NCBI GenBank assembly: GCA_047967505.1
Contig: CM106538.1
Length of the DNA stretch: 64,000 nt
From: Dipteris shenzhenensis
Taxonomy: Eukaryota > Polypodiophyta > Polypodiopsida > Gleicheniales
Reading direction: 5' to 3' (one strand)
Below, piece by piece: positions 43,246-54,700 of this stretch. A program made the translations under genes and the position numbers. The notes beneath the pieces were generated by a model. It was not told the DNA's origin and made no database searches. It saw only the letters and a program-made list of their open reading frames with translations. Position 1 is the first letter of the stretch; every line of letters starts with the position of its first letter.

Positions 43246-44490
43246 AGGCTGATGTGGCAAATAATGTTGGGAATAGCCAAAGGCTTTACAAGGCTCAAGT
43301 AATGTGTACAATGCCAGAAAATAGCCAATAGGCTTTACAATGGTGACATGTGTGTCAAAAATAATATGATGTGCAATCTGCCCACTGAACAATCGACCAA
43401 TGCCTTTGAAAACTCTAAAGTCTGCTCACAAATGTGTGGAAGGTCGGGTTTCAGGACATGTGATGATGTGAAACCACATGTGAGCATAGGGACTATAGGA
43501 ACTATTTGGGAATTTTTGGGCATGGCTTCAATTGGTTGCTTTGGAGTTCTCTTCTCTGGGGATGACTAATCTACTGTAATCTAGATCTAGACCAACCCTC
43601 GAGTGATGAAAAGCAGCAAATAATTCCTTCTTCTTTAGTTCATTTTTGGTGTTGGGTCAGATGCCTGATGTAGAGGCTTATGTGCGTGCAAGAAGTGGAT
43701 TTGATGCCACGGATAAAAAGTGTATGATACTTGCTTCAAAATATTCATGTGATGTGACATGCGCATAGATCACAAAAAATAGAATGCTTTTCCTTATTGG
43801 AGTGCCCTCGAATTCTTTCTGGATCAAGAGATATAGCTTGATCTAGGTGGAGGGGCAAAAAATGAGAAATGATAATGTGGCAAGAGGGGTCACATGCTGA
43901 GATAGTGCCTTTGGAGAGGTGTGCCATTGGAGCATGGCAGCTAGGTGCACATGAAGGTTGCACAATGTGCTTGTAGATCATCATTTTACTAGATACAAAA
44001 TCAATAATCCATGGGGTGTTGAAAAAGTCGGAGGGGAGACATCATGGATATCATGGCTAATCAGCATCGATCAAGTCGACTGGTGAGTTCATTTCAATGG
44101 AGAAAGCATGCCTCCCCTTTGTCAGCCAAGCCACCATACCCCAGGTGAAAAACTCGTGAATCCTTCACACCTTGGTTGCAATCTTGAGAGAGCACCACCA
44201 AATCCTTTAAGCCAAAGGGAAGCTCCATAGGCAATGTGCTATCATCTCCTGCCATGCAATTGTGATAGATCTCATCACTACCCATGGGTAGACCATCGTA
44301 GGCCATTAGCCAACAAAACTACAAGATCTTCCTTGGATAAAGGCTGGTCCAAATATGGGACCAACATTTGGTAATGACCTCAACGGGTGCCTATTACCCC
44401 AAACTGTGGTGCTCTCGTGAAAGCGTCAAGGCAAGGCATCCAACTGCAACCGTAGGTGCACTCCCTAGGGTCCCACTAAAGCTCCCAAAG
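43246..44490. other. no gene recognised; possibly LINE 3' region
   Basis: Short frames on both strands without domains. Being downstream (minus sense) of the LINE reverse transcriptase, part may be its 3' end, but no A-tail was found. Confidence 0.35.
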
Positions 44491-46070
44491 AATGCCCCTC
44501 CCAAAGCCATAAATATCACTAAGTGATCTCAGTCCCACTAAAGCTCCCAAAGAATGCCCCTTCCAAAGCCATAAATATCACTAAGTGATCTCATCACTAT
44601 AAGGTTAGGGGTCAATTGCCAAACTGTACTCTGGTCATGAAACCACTTTGATCCTTTGCCATTACAATGGTCGAAGGTATATGCCTCCCCAAGTTCTATG
44701 TCCCTTAGCTTGCATTGTAGCTGTAGTAACCCTCCTTGGGTTATATTGTAGAAGACCAGGTAAAGGTAACCAATGTCATAATCCATGAAGAAGACTTTGA
44801 GTGGGAGACCTATCCCAGAGGGATGCACTAAATCTTGGGGCCATGCAAAACTCCTCTCACCACCCTTCAGTACCAAGTCATTCCCAAAAGATCTCAATGC
44901 CCCACAATCTCTCTCCTTGCCAGTGACACCCTTGTTGAGTGCTTTAGTAGAGGAGCTTTAGATGCACAATCTCTAGCAATGGAGCTATCTCCTAATTTGT
45001 CAAGACATCCAAACTTGGTAGTTGAACTATTGCACCATTTGGCCTCCAAATATCGATTTGAAGCCAAGATGTGAGGTTCTCCTTTGTTGCTATGAGGAAG
45101 CCAACAATTGATTTGTTTCAGTTGATCTTGGCCCCAGATGCCTGATAGTAGATTAGTAGATCTCTAGTAGGTGCCGCACCTGCTCCAAGCTAGTTGTTGC
45201 GCCCTCCACAATATCCTCCACAATAAGGTCATGTCATCTACATCTCTGAGTCTAAGCACTCCTCCTCTTGCTAAATCAAAGCTGCATCCCTACCAAACCA
45301 TCCTCTTGTGATCTAAGGAAATAGCCCAAGGCCTTGGCCATACACAGAAATAGGGCAACCGCATCACACCAAGCAGAGAGGCAAAATACCTCCTTTGTGT
45401 GACCTATCTAGTTGAAGCAGGTTGTATACAGAGAGTAGAGATCCCATGTACCCATCACTCTGGGAAGCCCAATCTCCTCATGATCACGCCCAATCGACCC
45501 TGTCATAGGCCTTCTCAAAATTTAAGAGGAGGATCGCAAGGGGCTTAGCTCTTGGTGTGTCCACTCAATGGCCTCGTAGAAAGTGAAGCTAATGTCCAAA
45601 ACCTGCAAAACCTGGCTCCCATACAAAGCATGTCTATCTGCAAAATGATATCTGGGAGGTAAGGCCACAACCACAAGTACCTTGGCTAAGGTCATGTATG
45701 CAATATCTAGAAGAGTGATCAGGTTTCTCATTGTTGAATGTCGGTCTTGTCTCAAATCCATCCGTGTGCAAGGGTCTAAGGGAGCTACAAACAATAAAAA
45801 GCTCCTCAAAAGCCAAGCAGCACAAGGTGCCCAAGTGCTCCCAAAAGGAATAGCAGAGACAAGCCATCTTCCCTCAAGCATTCTTGCATCGGGAGGGCAA
45901 TAATGCTTGAGCCCATCAAGGAGTTCCACCTCAATGAAGGGGGTTTGTAGCTGTCTCATCATCCCATGGAGAGACCATTGATTGGATGTTGGCCCACATC
46001 TGAAAGTCTCCTCCTTTGCTTGCAAGGGCTAGCGAGTCATCTCTAAAATCTTTTTTCCCCCCCAAAGAAA
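44491..46070 (-). pseudogene. L1-type LINE reverse transcriptase, heavily decayed
   Basis: Minus-strand fragments in shifting frames give LQTPFIEVELLDGLKHY, FWEHLGTL, VLDISFTFYEAIEWTHQEL, then LAILLLNFEKAYDRVDW. The last is the RT block with first catalytic Asp equivalent N-F-E-K-A-Y-D. D-V-D-D-M-T-L-L follows near 45240 in place of F-A-D-D-T, then QASGAKIN near 45135. This order is that of plant L1 ORF2. A 60-base phrase is duplicated near 44475-44590. Endonuclease and A-tail were not seen, so it is 5'-truncated or unrecognisable there. Confidence 0.7.
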
Positions 46071-46433
46071 AGAAACTTCTATTAATGATTGAAAAACACC
46101 ATACAAAATGAACTTTCAAAAGGAGTTGAGGAGATGGTAAGTACAATGACGAAGAAGCTAGTTGTTAGCCAGAAAAACCAATCTGTTTCCAAAGATCCCA
46201 ACTCACTACCTAGAGAATCTCCAAAACAAGGGCTAACAACTAGGGTGGTGGTTTATACATCTAGCAAATACCCCTCGCAGAAAGGGTGTGAAAGACTCCT
46301 ACAGACCAAGCCTTGCAGAAACGCCCCCACCTTTCGACGGTCGCTCTCAATCTTGAAGTATCACGCTCCTAGGTAGCACGCAGAGTGAAGATGTCTTGCT
46401 ACTAGGGTAGGCGTCCAGGGGACCTATTGGTGT
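46071..46433. other. no gene recognised
   Basis: Short linker between the LINE remnant and the inverted LTR-A fragment. One chance frame at 46089-46376. Confidence 0.4.
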
Positions 46434-47137
46434 TGTTAGAAATGACCCAACAGAGGGTACACAGCGGAAGACTTATAGTAATGCCCAAGAGCTCATAGAG
46501 CGTGCATGTGGGGTGTGGGATCATAAACTTCTTTACTTATGCGCATTCAACATAGATGTGCAAACTCATCAATAGACAATGAACCAGCCAGATATAGAAG
46601 ACACCAAAATATATATTTCCATCCAAAACTATGGACCCGATACAAAAGAGATAGATCCAGAGTCCCACCAATGGTGTGGTCCTCTGATCGAACCACAAGG
46701 TCCTCCTATCTGCTGGCTATCTCTAGACTCGAGTCCGCGTGCTCCACCTCGAGCGTCTGTGGACTTTCCGCCCAGTGTGTTCTTCTCCACCTTATTGCCT
46801 GTGAATCAGCCTAGGTGGGCAGTAGCCCCTGCCAAGCTTTGTCTGCAACACACAGGTCCCTGTTCCACTGCTCCAACCTTCTTGTGAATGGCTGCTCCAG
46901 AAGGTATGATGATCACAACACCTTGCTGCCCTAGAAGACAGCCAAGGTCTTAGCCCTTAGGGAACTCAGTTTGCAACACTCCTTCAACTCTCCTTTACCT
47001 CCAAGATGAGGCCAAAGGGAATGCCTTCAGGTTGCTCGTGTCTGCTCCACTTTCTGCTGAATGTTGGATGAATAATGGGGCATGAAGCCCCTCCTTTTAT
47101 AGGCCTAGGGGCCTGTCAAAAACCCGACCAGTCTGTG
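46434..47137 (-). repeat. LTR-A fragment, inverted
   Basis: Starts TGTTAGAAATGACCCAACAG, the complement of the LTR-A 3' end, and follows the 40605 copy in reverse through the TATA box (near 47095) to GACCAGTCTGT at 47137, where homology stops. U3 is missing. Confidence 0.8.
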
Positions 47138-47203
47138 TCGACAGTTCAGATTGTAGTTGATTCAGGTAGTGTTTTTTCACAGTCACTTTGAGTACTATCT
47201 TGC

Positions 47204-47306
47204 ACCATGTCTACCACTAGCAAACTCAATTTGGAGGCATCTGCTAAGTTGGATAACTCAAATTACAACACATGGAAATATCTAATGGAGACCATTCTTG
47301 TACTTT
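47204..47306 (+). pseudogene. copia gag N-terminus
   Basis: MSTTSKLNLEASAKLDNSN then YNTWKYLMETILVL and a TAA. The L-x-x-x-N-Y-x-x-W-x-x-x-M-E pattern is the copia Gag start. Confidence 0.8.
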
Positions 47307-47336
47307 AATATACAAATGGGTGTATGCTGATGGGTC

Positions 47337-47743
47337 ATTGAGATATGGTGCCATGAGCACATATATTAGAGGCTAAGGTATGGTATAGGAAAGAATTAAC
47401 GTAGCCACCCTAGGATGTGGACTACATGAATGTGGATCAAGGATATTCACAAGGAGAGATGTGGATAAGAGGATCCCATAGGTGTTGACTATTCTAAGGG
47501 CACTCTCTATATAAGAGGCCTATCATGTATTGTTGAGTTGTATTGTTGAGTAAGAGAAATTCACATACACTCAAGATTCTGTTTATGAGTCCAAGCTAAT
47601 CTATCTTGGAACCTAATTGACTTGAGGTACATGTCATGAACACTCTCTTCATCATGTTTGCGCTTAGGTTGCATCCTCCTTAGATTAGTGTTTCATTAGG
47701 ATGTTGTCTCATGAGTAGGAGAGCTCGATCCCCCGATTTGACA
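47337..47743 (+). repeat. 5' LTR of nested non-autonomous element
   Basis: About 407 bases. The first bases are slightly altered (ATTGAG for TGTTGAG). GTATTGTTGAGTT is duplicated near 47530. Confidence 0.88.
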
Positions 47744-47755
47744 TGGTATTAGAGC

Positions 47756-49520
47756 TTAGGTCTAGCTCTCCTTGATTAGTTGTAGGCACACCTTAGGTAC
47801 TCATGGTTTCTCTTGACTAAATCTTGAAATTCCATTTAGAGATTTTCATGTGAGAGCTTCCAAAGTTAGGGAGAGAGAATCGAAGTTAGGGAGAGAGAAT
47901 CCCGCTTCAAAGAGGCAGCTACCCAAGGGCGACTTCATCAGGGCTCCATCTAGCCTACAGCTTCAACAAACATGAGACGGCCCTCCAAATGATCTACTCC
48001 ATGCACATGAAGCTCTTCTCCAACCGTGGATCTTCAAGCTGGTCAACAACCTCATAGCCATCGACTCGGCTAACTCCAAAGCAAGCTTCTAAGTTGCCTA
48101 TTGCTCCAACAAACTCAAAAACGTAACCATGCTCCTGGCTTCTTAGAAGACTTCCACATCCAGCATGTAACTAGTAGCAGCAGCGAGCCATGAGCTCCAT
48201 TTATGCCTTGCGCACAGCCTTCCCTAGTGGCTCCTATCACATGCAAAGGTAGCTCCGTTGCTCTCCATCTACGTCCTCCTCTACCAACAGCAATGCGAGC
48301 AGCTCCTCCGAAAGCTTCTACCACAAGCCATAGATGGAGGCTGCAATGACACGGATAACTAGCAGCGCACATAGCGCATCTAGGCTCTAAGTCCCGGCAG
48401 CCTTTAAAATGCCATAGCTCCAACACAGCAGTGCAGCCTCTACAATGCCATCCCTACAACTACACGACAAACTCGCTATAGCTCCTATGACAGTAATCTG
48501 CCTCCCAAGCCAGAGCTCTTCGACGAACACCTTATGCACATGACAAGCCCTTTGACGAGTGCCTTCTACACACGAGGTGACTTGACGCAAAGGGTAGCAG
48601 CTCTCCTCTGTCTCCAAACGTGGCGACTCCAGTGACTACTCTACCGCGTCGCCACAGCGACCCACCAGACGATCAGACATGCAAAATCTCTAACAGTTCC
48701 AAGGTCTTGCGAGTGTGCTCGATTATGAGGCGATCGGTAAGTGACCTTCAAGTGGTAGACGCAAGGATCGGCCACAGCAATGAACAGAGTGCTATGATAG
48801 CGCAATGAACGACGATGTACAAATACGTTAACTCAGATGAGGTTAGGTTATTAGTAAGTTGCAGATGGGTTAGTAGTCAATGGTTGCAAAGTGACACATG
48901 GTAGATAAGCGTAGGCCAACATGACCTTAGGTCATGCCTATGGTAGATTGTTGGACACGTGTCGAGATTAAATTTACCATGGTAAAGTTAATGTAACCTT
49001 GGGTTAACCTATTTGGGTCAAAAGATTACCACATGGCATAGGGCCACCTCAGCATAGTAACCTCTTGCTAAGCACAGTCCTGCAAGCAGCATGTGAATAG
49101 CCAAGCCACATCATCAGAGGCCCCTTTTTTGATCAAAACTTCAATAAGCCGTAACTTCCAATCTCGGAAGAATTTGCACTCCCAAAAAAAAAAAGTGATC
49201 GTCTTTTCAAGCTCTATGCGCTTGTTAGATCAGAATCATTGTATGCAATTATATGCAATTAGACACTGCCATTGAAGAAAAATGAAGCTCATGGTAAGAC
49301 CTTTGCAAGAAATGGAAAAGCGACGCATGATTGCAAAAAGCATGCCAACAACACAAGTGCATGAGATGACCATAGCACAGAACATAGCATCCACACATAA
49401 AGCATTAAGGCACATGGAAGAACAAAGCATCATGCATCAAGCTATGTCAAGCAAAGAAGAGAATGCCATCGACATCAAGTATTGAGAAGCAAAACCTTGC
49501 CACCTTCAGCCCACACGTTT
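47756..49520 (+). other. interior of nested non-autonomous element
   Basis: No retroelement protein motif. The longest frames (48115-48426 and 48387-48617, minus) run against the element and have no domain. 49280-49485 gives a Met/Gln-rich plus frame that looks compositional. Confidence 0.5.
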
Positions 49521-49524
49521 GTAA

Positions 49525-49698
49525 ATCAAGCTTGACCACCTGAGAGCAGCTATGAAAGCACCCACGGGAGGTATTGACATGTAAAAGCCACACTTGACCA
49601 CCTGAAGTAGCAATGCATGCACTAAGGGGAGGTGATGGATTTGTAACTCACATTTGACCACCTTGCGGTAGCCAATGGATCATGGCACCAAGGGGAGG
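49525..49698 (+). repeat. three ~60-bp repeats containing the polypurine tract
   Basis: TTGACCACCT starts units near 49530, 49588 and 49648. Each unit ends in a purine block: CACGGGAGGTATTGA, TAAGGGGAGGTGATGG, CAAGGGGAGGTGTTGAG. The last is the functional-position tract abutting the 3' LTR. Confidence 0.75.
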
Positions 49699-50095
49699 TG
49701 TTGAGATATGGTGCCATGAGCATATATATTAGAGGCTAAGGTATGGTAAAGAATTAAAGTAGCCACCCTAGGATGTGGACTACATGATGTGGAGATGTGG
49801 ATCAAGGATATCCACAAGGAGAGATGTGGATCAGAGGACCCCACAAGTGTTGACTATTCTAAGGGCACTCTCTATATAAGAGACCTATCATGTATTGTTG
49901 AGTAAGAGAAATTCACATACACTCAAGATTTTGTTTATGAGTCCAAGCTAATCTATCTTGGAACCTAATTGACTTGTGGTACATGTCATGAGCACTCTCT
50001 TCATCATGTTTGCACTTAGGTTGCATCCTCCTTAAATTAGTGTTTCATTAGGATGTTGTCTCATGAGTAGGAGAGCTCGATCCCTCGACTTGACA
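49699..50095 (+). repeat. 3' LTR of nested non-autonomous element
   Basis: TGTTGAGATATGG... to ...GACTTGACA, 397 bases. It restores the copia gag frame when removed with one copy of GGGTC. Confidence 0.88.
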
Positions 50096-50100
50096 GGGTC

Positions 50101-50995
50101 TATACCCAGACCATTTGATAGTCCAGCATATAAGTCCAAGCAGAAGGTTCTACACCTGCAGCAATCATGTGCACATCTGTTGTAGATCCTGCCGTTGCTG
50201 GAGCAGAGGAAGAATGGGACAAGAAAGACAAATATCCATATCCTTTGATCAAACAGAACATGCAAGATGTCATGCTTGGACAGCTCAACACAGTGAAGTC
50301 ATCAAAATAAGCATGGGATATGTTCACAGCTCTTTACGAGATAAGAACACATCCATGATTCTCACACAAATCAATGAGAGTTTACGTAATTGCAATGAAA
50401 CTGGTATGCTTACATACTCAAAATCAAGGACAATAACAATCAACTCATAGCAGCAGTAGAGACTATAAATCTCACAGAATCATCCTAAATGGACTAGGAG
50501 GGGGATATGAGAATCTAGTCCAGAGTATTGCCATTCAACGGTAAAGTCCAACACTGGAAGAATTACCATCAGTGTTACTTGGTGAAGAACTAAGGATTCG
50601 GGCCATCACATCACTCAAAGGTCATTCCAATGATCAAGCATTCACAGCTTCAGATAGAGGTAAAGGCAAAGGCAGAGATAGAGATAGAGCATCTTAGAGA
50701 AGCAGTCATCAACATCAAAGTCATCAGGAGCAGTATTCGCATCCGCATCCACAACAACAGTAGCATCAGCATCCAAGAGGAAATCATTCCAATTGAGGAA
50801 GATTTCAATGAAGAGAGAATGCATCCTCCACCAACGTGTCTAACATTCAATGCAATTGTCATAAGTTTGGACACTATGAAAGAGATTCTCACAAGAAGAA
50901 AAACAACCAAGGAGATCAATCTAGCAACAATCGAGGGAATTCCCGTGGAAGAGGAAATCACCATGGTGGACATTCAATCACAGTCATTATGCTAA
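50101..50995 (+). pseudogene. copia gag, middle and zinc knuckle
   Basis: Continues from the split with frames broken by several stops. The knuckle near 50851-50890 reads CNCHKFGHYERDSHKK, where the final Cys of C-x2-C-x4-H-x4-C is Ser. A Gln/His/Asn-rich spacer follows. Dead. Confidence 0.7.
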
Positions 50996-51089
50996 TGAAT
51001 CTCAGAATATGTTTCTTGCAGGTGAGGATATGCAAAAATAGTGTATCTTGACATTGATTGCAATTCAAAAGGGGAATGCAGTTATCAAG

Positions 51090-51500
51090 TTGATCAAGCA
51101 GATCAAGATCCCTGCTACATTGATGGCAGTGCATCATCTCACATGACAAAGCATGAGGAATGGTTCACGGAGATGAAACCACTATAAGGACAGAAGAATG
51201 TTATTTACACTATAGATAACACACCAAATCGAGTTCAAGGGAAAGGCATTGTCCCTATGAACAAATTCACTGGTACGAGAGGATTGATGAAAGATGTACT
51301 CTATGTTCCAAAGCTTAGCAAGAACCTGTTGTTAGTTGGGCTAACGACAGAATACAATGATAGAGTCATCTTTGATGGGGATGAATGCATTATTAGAGAC
51401 AAATCCAAAGGATATCAGCTAGTAGGAAAAGCAATTAAGGAAGGACGCTTGTTCAGAATGCTAGCTTTAGTACTAGATTTGCATGCCATGTGAGCTCAAC
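51090..51500 (+). pseudogene. copia protease and pre-integrase region
   Basis: CYIDGSASSHMTKHEEWF carries D-G-S where D-S-G is expected. Then come LMKDVLYVPKLSKNLLLVG and FDGDECIIRDKSKG, the conserved blocks after the copia protease. Confidence 0.75.
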
Positions 51501-51514
51501 AGCAACCAATGCCA

Positions 51515-52345
51515 CTTTCTGTGGTATGGCACAAGAGATATGGACATGTCAATTTCAATAGTTTGATTCGACTGAGAAATCAGAATATGGCAATTGGAAT
51601 TCCAAAACTATAGTTTCTTGGAAACATTTGCGAAGCATGTTGCTTCTGTAAACAAAAGAGAACAAACTTTGGCAGAAGCACCTCTCAAGCAAGAGGTATT
51701 CTTGATTTAATACTTACAGATGTATAGGGTTGTGCACAGACCCACATCATCAATGGTTCACTTTACTTCTTGACTTTCATTAACGACTACAATAGATATT
51801 GTTCGGTCTACTTTCTGAAAGAGAAATCTGAAGTCTTTTCCACATTTCAAGAATTCAAAGCCATGGTAGAGAACCAGACAGGCAGAAAGGTCAAAGTCAT
51901 GAGATTAGATAGAGGAGGAGAATACATGTCTTTAGCATTCATAAACTTTTGTAGAAGTAATGGCATCCGAAGACAATTCACATCTGTAGATACCCCTTAG
52001 TAGAATGCAATAGCTAAAAGGAAGAATGGGACTTTAGCAAAACAATGGTAGAGCTATGCTCTCTGAGAAGCATCTTCCTAATCAATATTGGGCAAAAGAA
52101 ATTGCCACTACAAACTACTCGTTTAATCGGCTTCCGATCGAACCGATTTAGGGTATGACACCTTATGAAGCATTCACTGGATACACGCCATGCATTGGGC
52201 ATCTTTGCATATTTGGTTGCATAGCATATGCCCACATACATGATGATCATCGTAGAAAGTTGGATGTGAAGTCACACAAATGCATCATGGTTGGCTACAG
52301 TGAAGAAAGCAAAGCATACAAGTTGCATGATCCCATCAAGTGAAA
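51515..52345 (+). pseudogene. copia integrase
   Basis: WHKRYGHVNFNSLIRL (zinc site His pair), C-x2-C in CEACCFCKQ, then ILTDV-TAG-GCA at the first Asp. [18 protein letters not shown] and [11 protein letters not shown] (second Asp) follow, and two adjacent TAG codons replace the Q-Q of the glutamate block. Then comes MTPYEAFTGYTP..LCIFGCIAYAH. Confidence 0.8.
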
Positions 52346-52449
52346 AGTCATAATCTCCACAGATGTAATTTTTGATGAGAATCAGAACATAAAACATCAA
52401 ATACAGGAATGTTCACACCGATTACTTAGTCACCTAGAAGAGTGAGTGG

Positions 52450-53400
52450 ACTTCGAAGACGCAATTGACAAGCCAGAATGGCAAATTGCTATGAATGAAG
52501 AAATGGAAGCTTTGTACAAAAACAACACTTGGGAATTATGTGACCTTCCACCATGAAAGAAGGCCATTGCAAACAAATGGGTTTACAAAGTGAAGTAGCA
52601 AAGATGGATTCCATAAGATTTTTGATATCACTAGCGACACTCAGAAGATGGAATGTGTACCAGCTAGATGTCAAAAATGCTTATTTCAATGGTTACCTAG
52701 ACGAGGAAGTCTACATGCAACAACTAGCAGGGTATGTTGAACCAGGAAAGAGCATCAGGTTTGCCGTCCCAAGAAGGTCTCTACAGCTTGAAGCAAGCAC
52801 CTAGAAGTTGGTATAGCAGAATAGACAAGTATTTTGCTAATCTAGGATACATGAAGTACAATGCAGATCATACTCTCTACTTCAAAATTCAAGGGGAGAC
52901 ATCACTCTTGCAGTTCTATATGTAGATGATTTGATTGTGATCGGAAGCAATGATAGCTTCATCAGCAAGCTGAAACAAGACTTATCTACATAGTTCGACA
53001 TGGAAGATCTTGGACTTATGCACTATTGTCTTGGAATTGAGTTATGAAGAGACTTGGATGAGCTAGCATAAATATGTGGACAGCCTCCTAAAAAAGTTTC
53101 ATATGGCAGATTGCAAGATTGTAGTCTGAAACTTACCAAAGATCCAGATCAGCCTACAGTCAATGACAAGTACTATTGACAACTCATATGATCTCTTATA
53201 TATTTGACTATGACGAGGATAGATATTTGTTATGTAGTAAGTATATGGCAAATCCAAAACAGTCTCACTGGAATGCAGCCAAGAGAGTCTTGAGATACAT
53301 AAGAGGTACAAGACAGTTTGGAATAGAATATAGAGGAAGTCTCAATATTTGTTCACATACAAGGCCAGACCAACACAATGATCAAGTGGCCATCACATGT
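52450..53400 (+). pseudogene. copia reverse transcriptase and RNase H start
   Basis: WQIAMNEEMEALYKNNTW, then (with stops) VYQLDVKNAYFNGYLDEEVY, SLKQAPRSWYSRIDKYF, an intact Y-V-D-D near 52920, DLGLMHYCLGIEL, and KYMANPKQSHWNAAKRVLRY with an IRGT continuation. RNase H breaks off at about 53340. Several frameshifts. Confidence 0.8.
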
Positions 53401-53445
53401 CAATTGCTGTCCCCACACAAATTAGCAAACCACTTGGTGCCATAG

Positions 53446-54250
53446 AATCTTGAAAGTGCTCAAATCACATGAGCTGTCAGGGGCCTCTCTCCCACGATAG
53501 TCCAGTCAAGTCCAATCTAAAGCTTTGCTCAAAGTGGAGGATCGCCCATGTGTCATGCAAGTATGAGCATAACCAAATTGCCTAGACGGGTAGTCGTTGC
53601 ATATACTATGGACTATTGTAAGGTAGCTTGTTCTGATACCATAAAATTGCTTGTGTCATTGAGCGCTCCATCCACACTATTTCGCTATTCACCAATTCAT
53701 TAATCAACACCATGCCCAGGGGGGGGGGGGGATGTGCCAACAAAGGTGACCTCAAATCCCAAATTGTCATTTTTTAATTTTAATTTTCTTTAATTTTCCC
53801 ATCCTCCTCTAGGGCACATTATATTTATAATAGGCGAGGGCATCCAATCAAAAGATATTGTTGATGATCAAAGCTACCATAAAGTCTATTCAAAGATAAG
53901 GCATGCCAAAACAACAATTTGATCAATCATTAATTGCCATAATAAGTAAGAGTAATACCCTTAGAAGGCAAAGCAAAATGCATATCTCAATTTGCATTGT
54001 CACTTGCATCTAAAATCAATGGATACACTCTTGACATGTGGCATAACATCGTGGCTCTATGTAAAGCTTGGATAGACTAAAGGAATTCCTATGATCACAT
54101 GTTTATTCGTGCAAAATATAGTAGCTATTGCATTATGTAATCTTGGAGACAAACTTTGAATAGAATAAGGGGGCACGCGAAGTCGCTTGAAGCATGTAAT
54201 AGAACAGGAGTGCGTGTGAGAGCTGGTCATTTTCCACCATTGGGATTTAA
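53446..54250 (-). repeat. possible minus-strand LTR remnant
   Basis: Plus-strand GTTCTGATACCATA near 53632-53645 is a near-perfect initiator-Met primer site on the minus strand. So 53645 onward may be an LTR; its end is unknown. A 12-13 G run lies near 53719. Nothing else is recognised. Confidence 0.35.
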
Positions 54251-54299
54251 AGTGCCATGTGGAGAGGCAAAGAGGATGGAAATGGACGGTTGGGATGAA

Positions 54300-54700
54300 G
54301 GGAAGAAGGATGTAAATTAGGGTTTTCTTGAGCTGCAAGGAGAGCGACGAAGGAAGGATGCAAAGTCGCCGGGAAAGCTTGGCGAGCACACCACAGAAAC
54401 CCTAATCGCCATAGCCAGACCTTGCCTCCATCGCCATCGCCTTCCAGCTCCATCCTCAGGTATGCTTCCCTTCTTTCCCCTCCCCCCCTTTCTTCTCATC
54501 GCTTCGCTCGATTTTCTTCATCTTGAGACCTTTTCTACATTTTTTCCCGTTTCTCCTTTGCTTCCCTTCAAACGTTTTTTCATTTCATGCCGTTTCCCCC
54601 TTTCCCCATTCCCGTTTCGCAGCTCGATCTCCTTTTCGCCGCCTCCCCCTTCATTTCTTTCAGATACCCTCTCCTCTCTCCGCACGTTGATCACGTCCGA
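54300..54700 (+). promoter_or_regulatory. putative VDAC 5' region and leader exon
   Basis: A telo-box (AAACCCTAA, 54397-54405) is followed by CT-rich leader-like sequence and a good donor CCTCAG|GTATGC at 54459/54460, then a long pyrimidine-rich tract. This fits a non-coding first exon spliced near the start codon at 56359. Which acceptor is used is not clear, and the link to VDAC is inferred from position. Confidence 0.4.

Larger units (their letters stand above)
47337..50095 (+). mobile_element. 2.76-kb non-autonomous LTR element nested in copia gag
   Basis: LTRs 47337-47743 and 49699-50095, ending ...TTGACA, with flanking duplication GGGTC (47332-47336 and 50096-50100). Primer site TGGTATTAGAGC is at 47744-47755 (one change from TGGTATCAGAGC). 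A polypurine-like AAGGGGAGG ends at 49698. The 1.9-kb interior has no gag or pol motif. LTRs differ by roughly 16 substitutions plus small indels including a 13-base duplication in the left copy, so it is the oldest of the three TSD-flanked insertions. Confidence 0.88.
47138..53445 (+). mobile_element. decayed Ty1/copia element, gag split by a nested LTR element
   Basis: Gag start at 47204, interrupted at 47337-50095, resumes at 50101; zinc knuckle, protease, integrase and reverse transcriptase follow to about 53400. No LTR of its own is visible on either side; the 5' side is replaced by the inverted LTR-A. There are many stops, mostly TAG at expected Gln or Trp positions. Confidence 0.85.

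Noticed and set aside
20440-53400. Endogenous pararetrovirus sequence
   Set aside because: All RT-containing fragments sit in copia, gypsy or L1 domain orders with LTRs, primer sites or integrase; no movement or coat protein region was seen.
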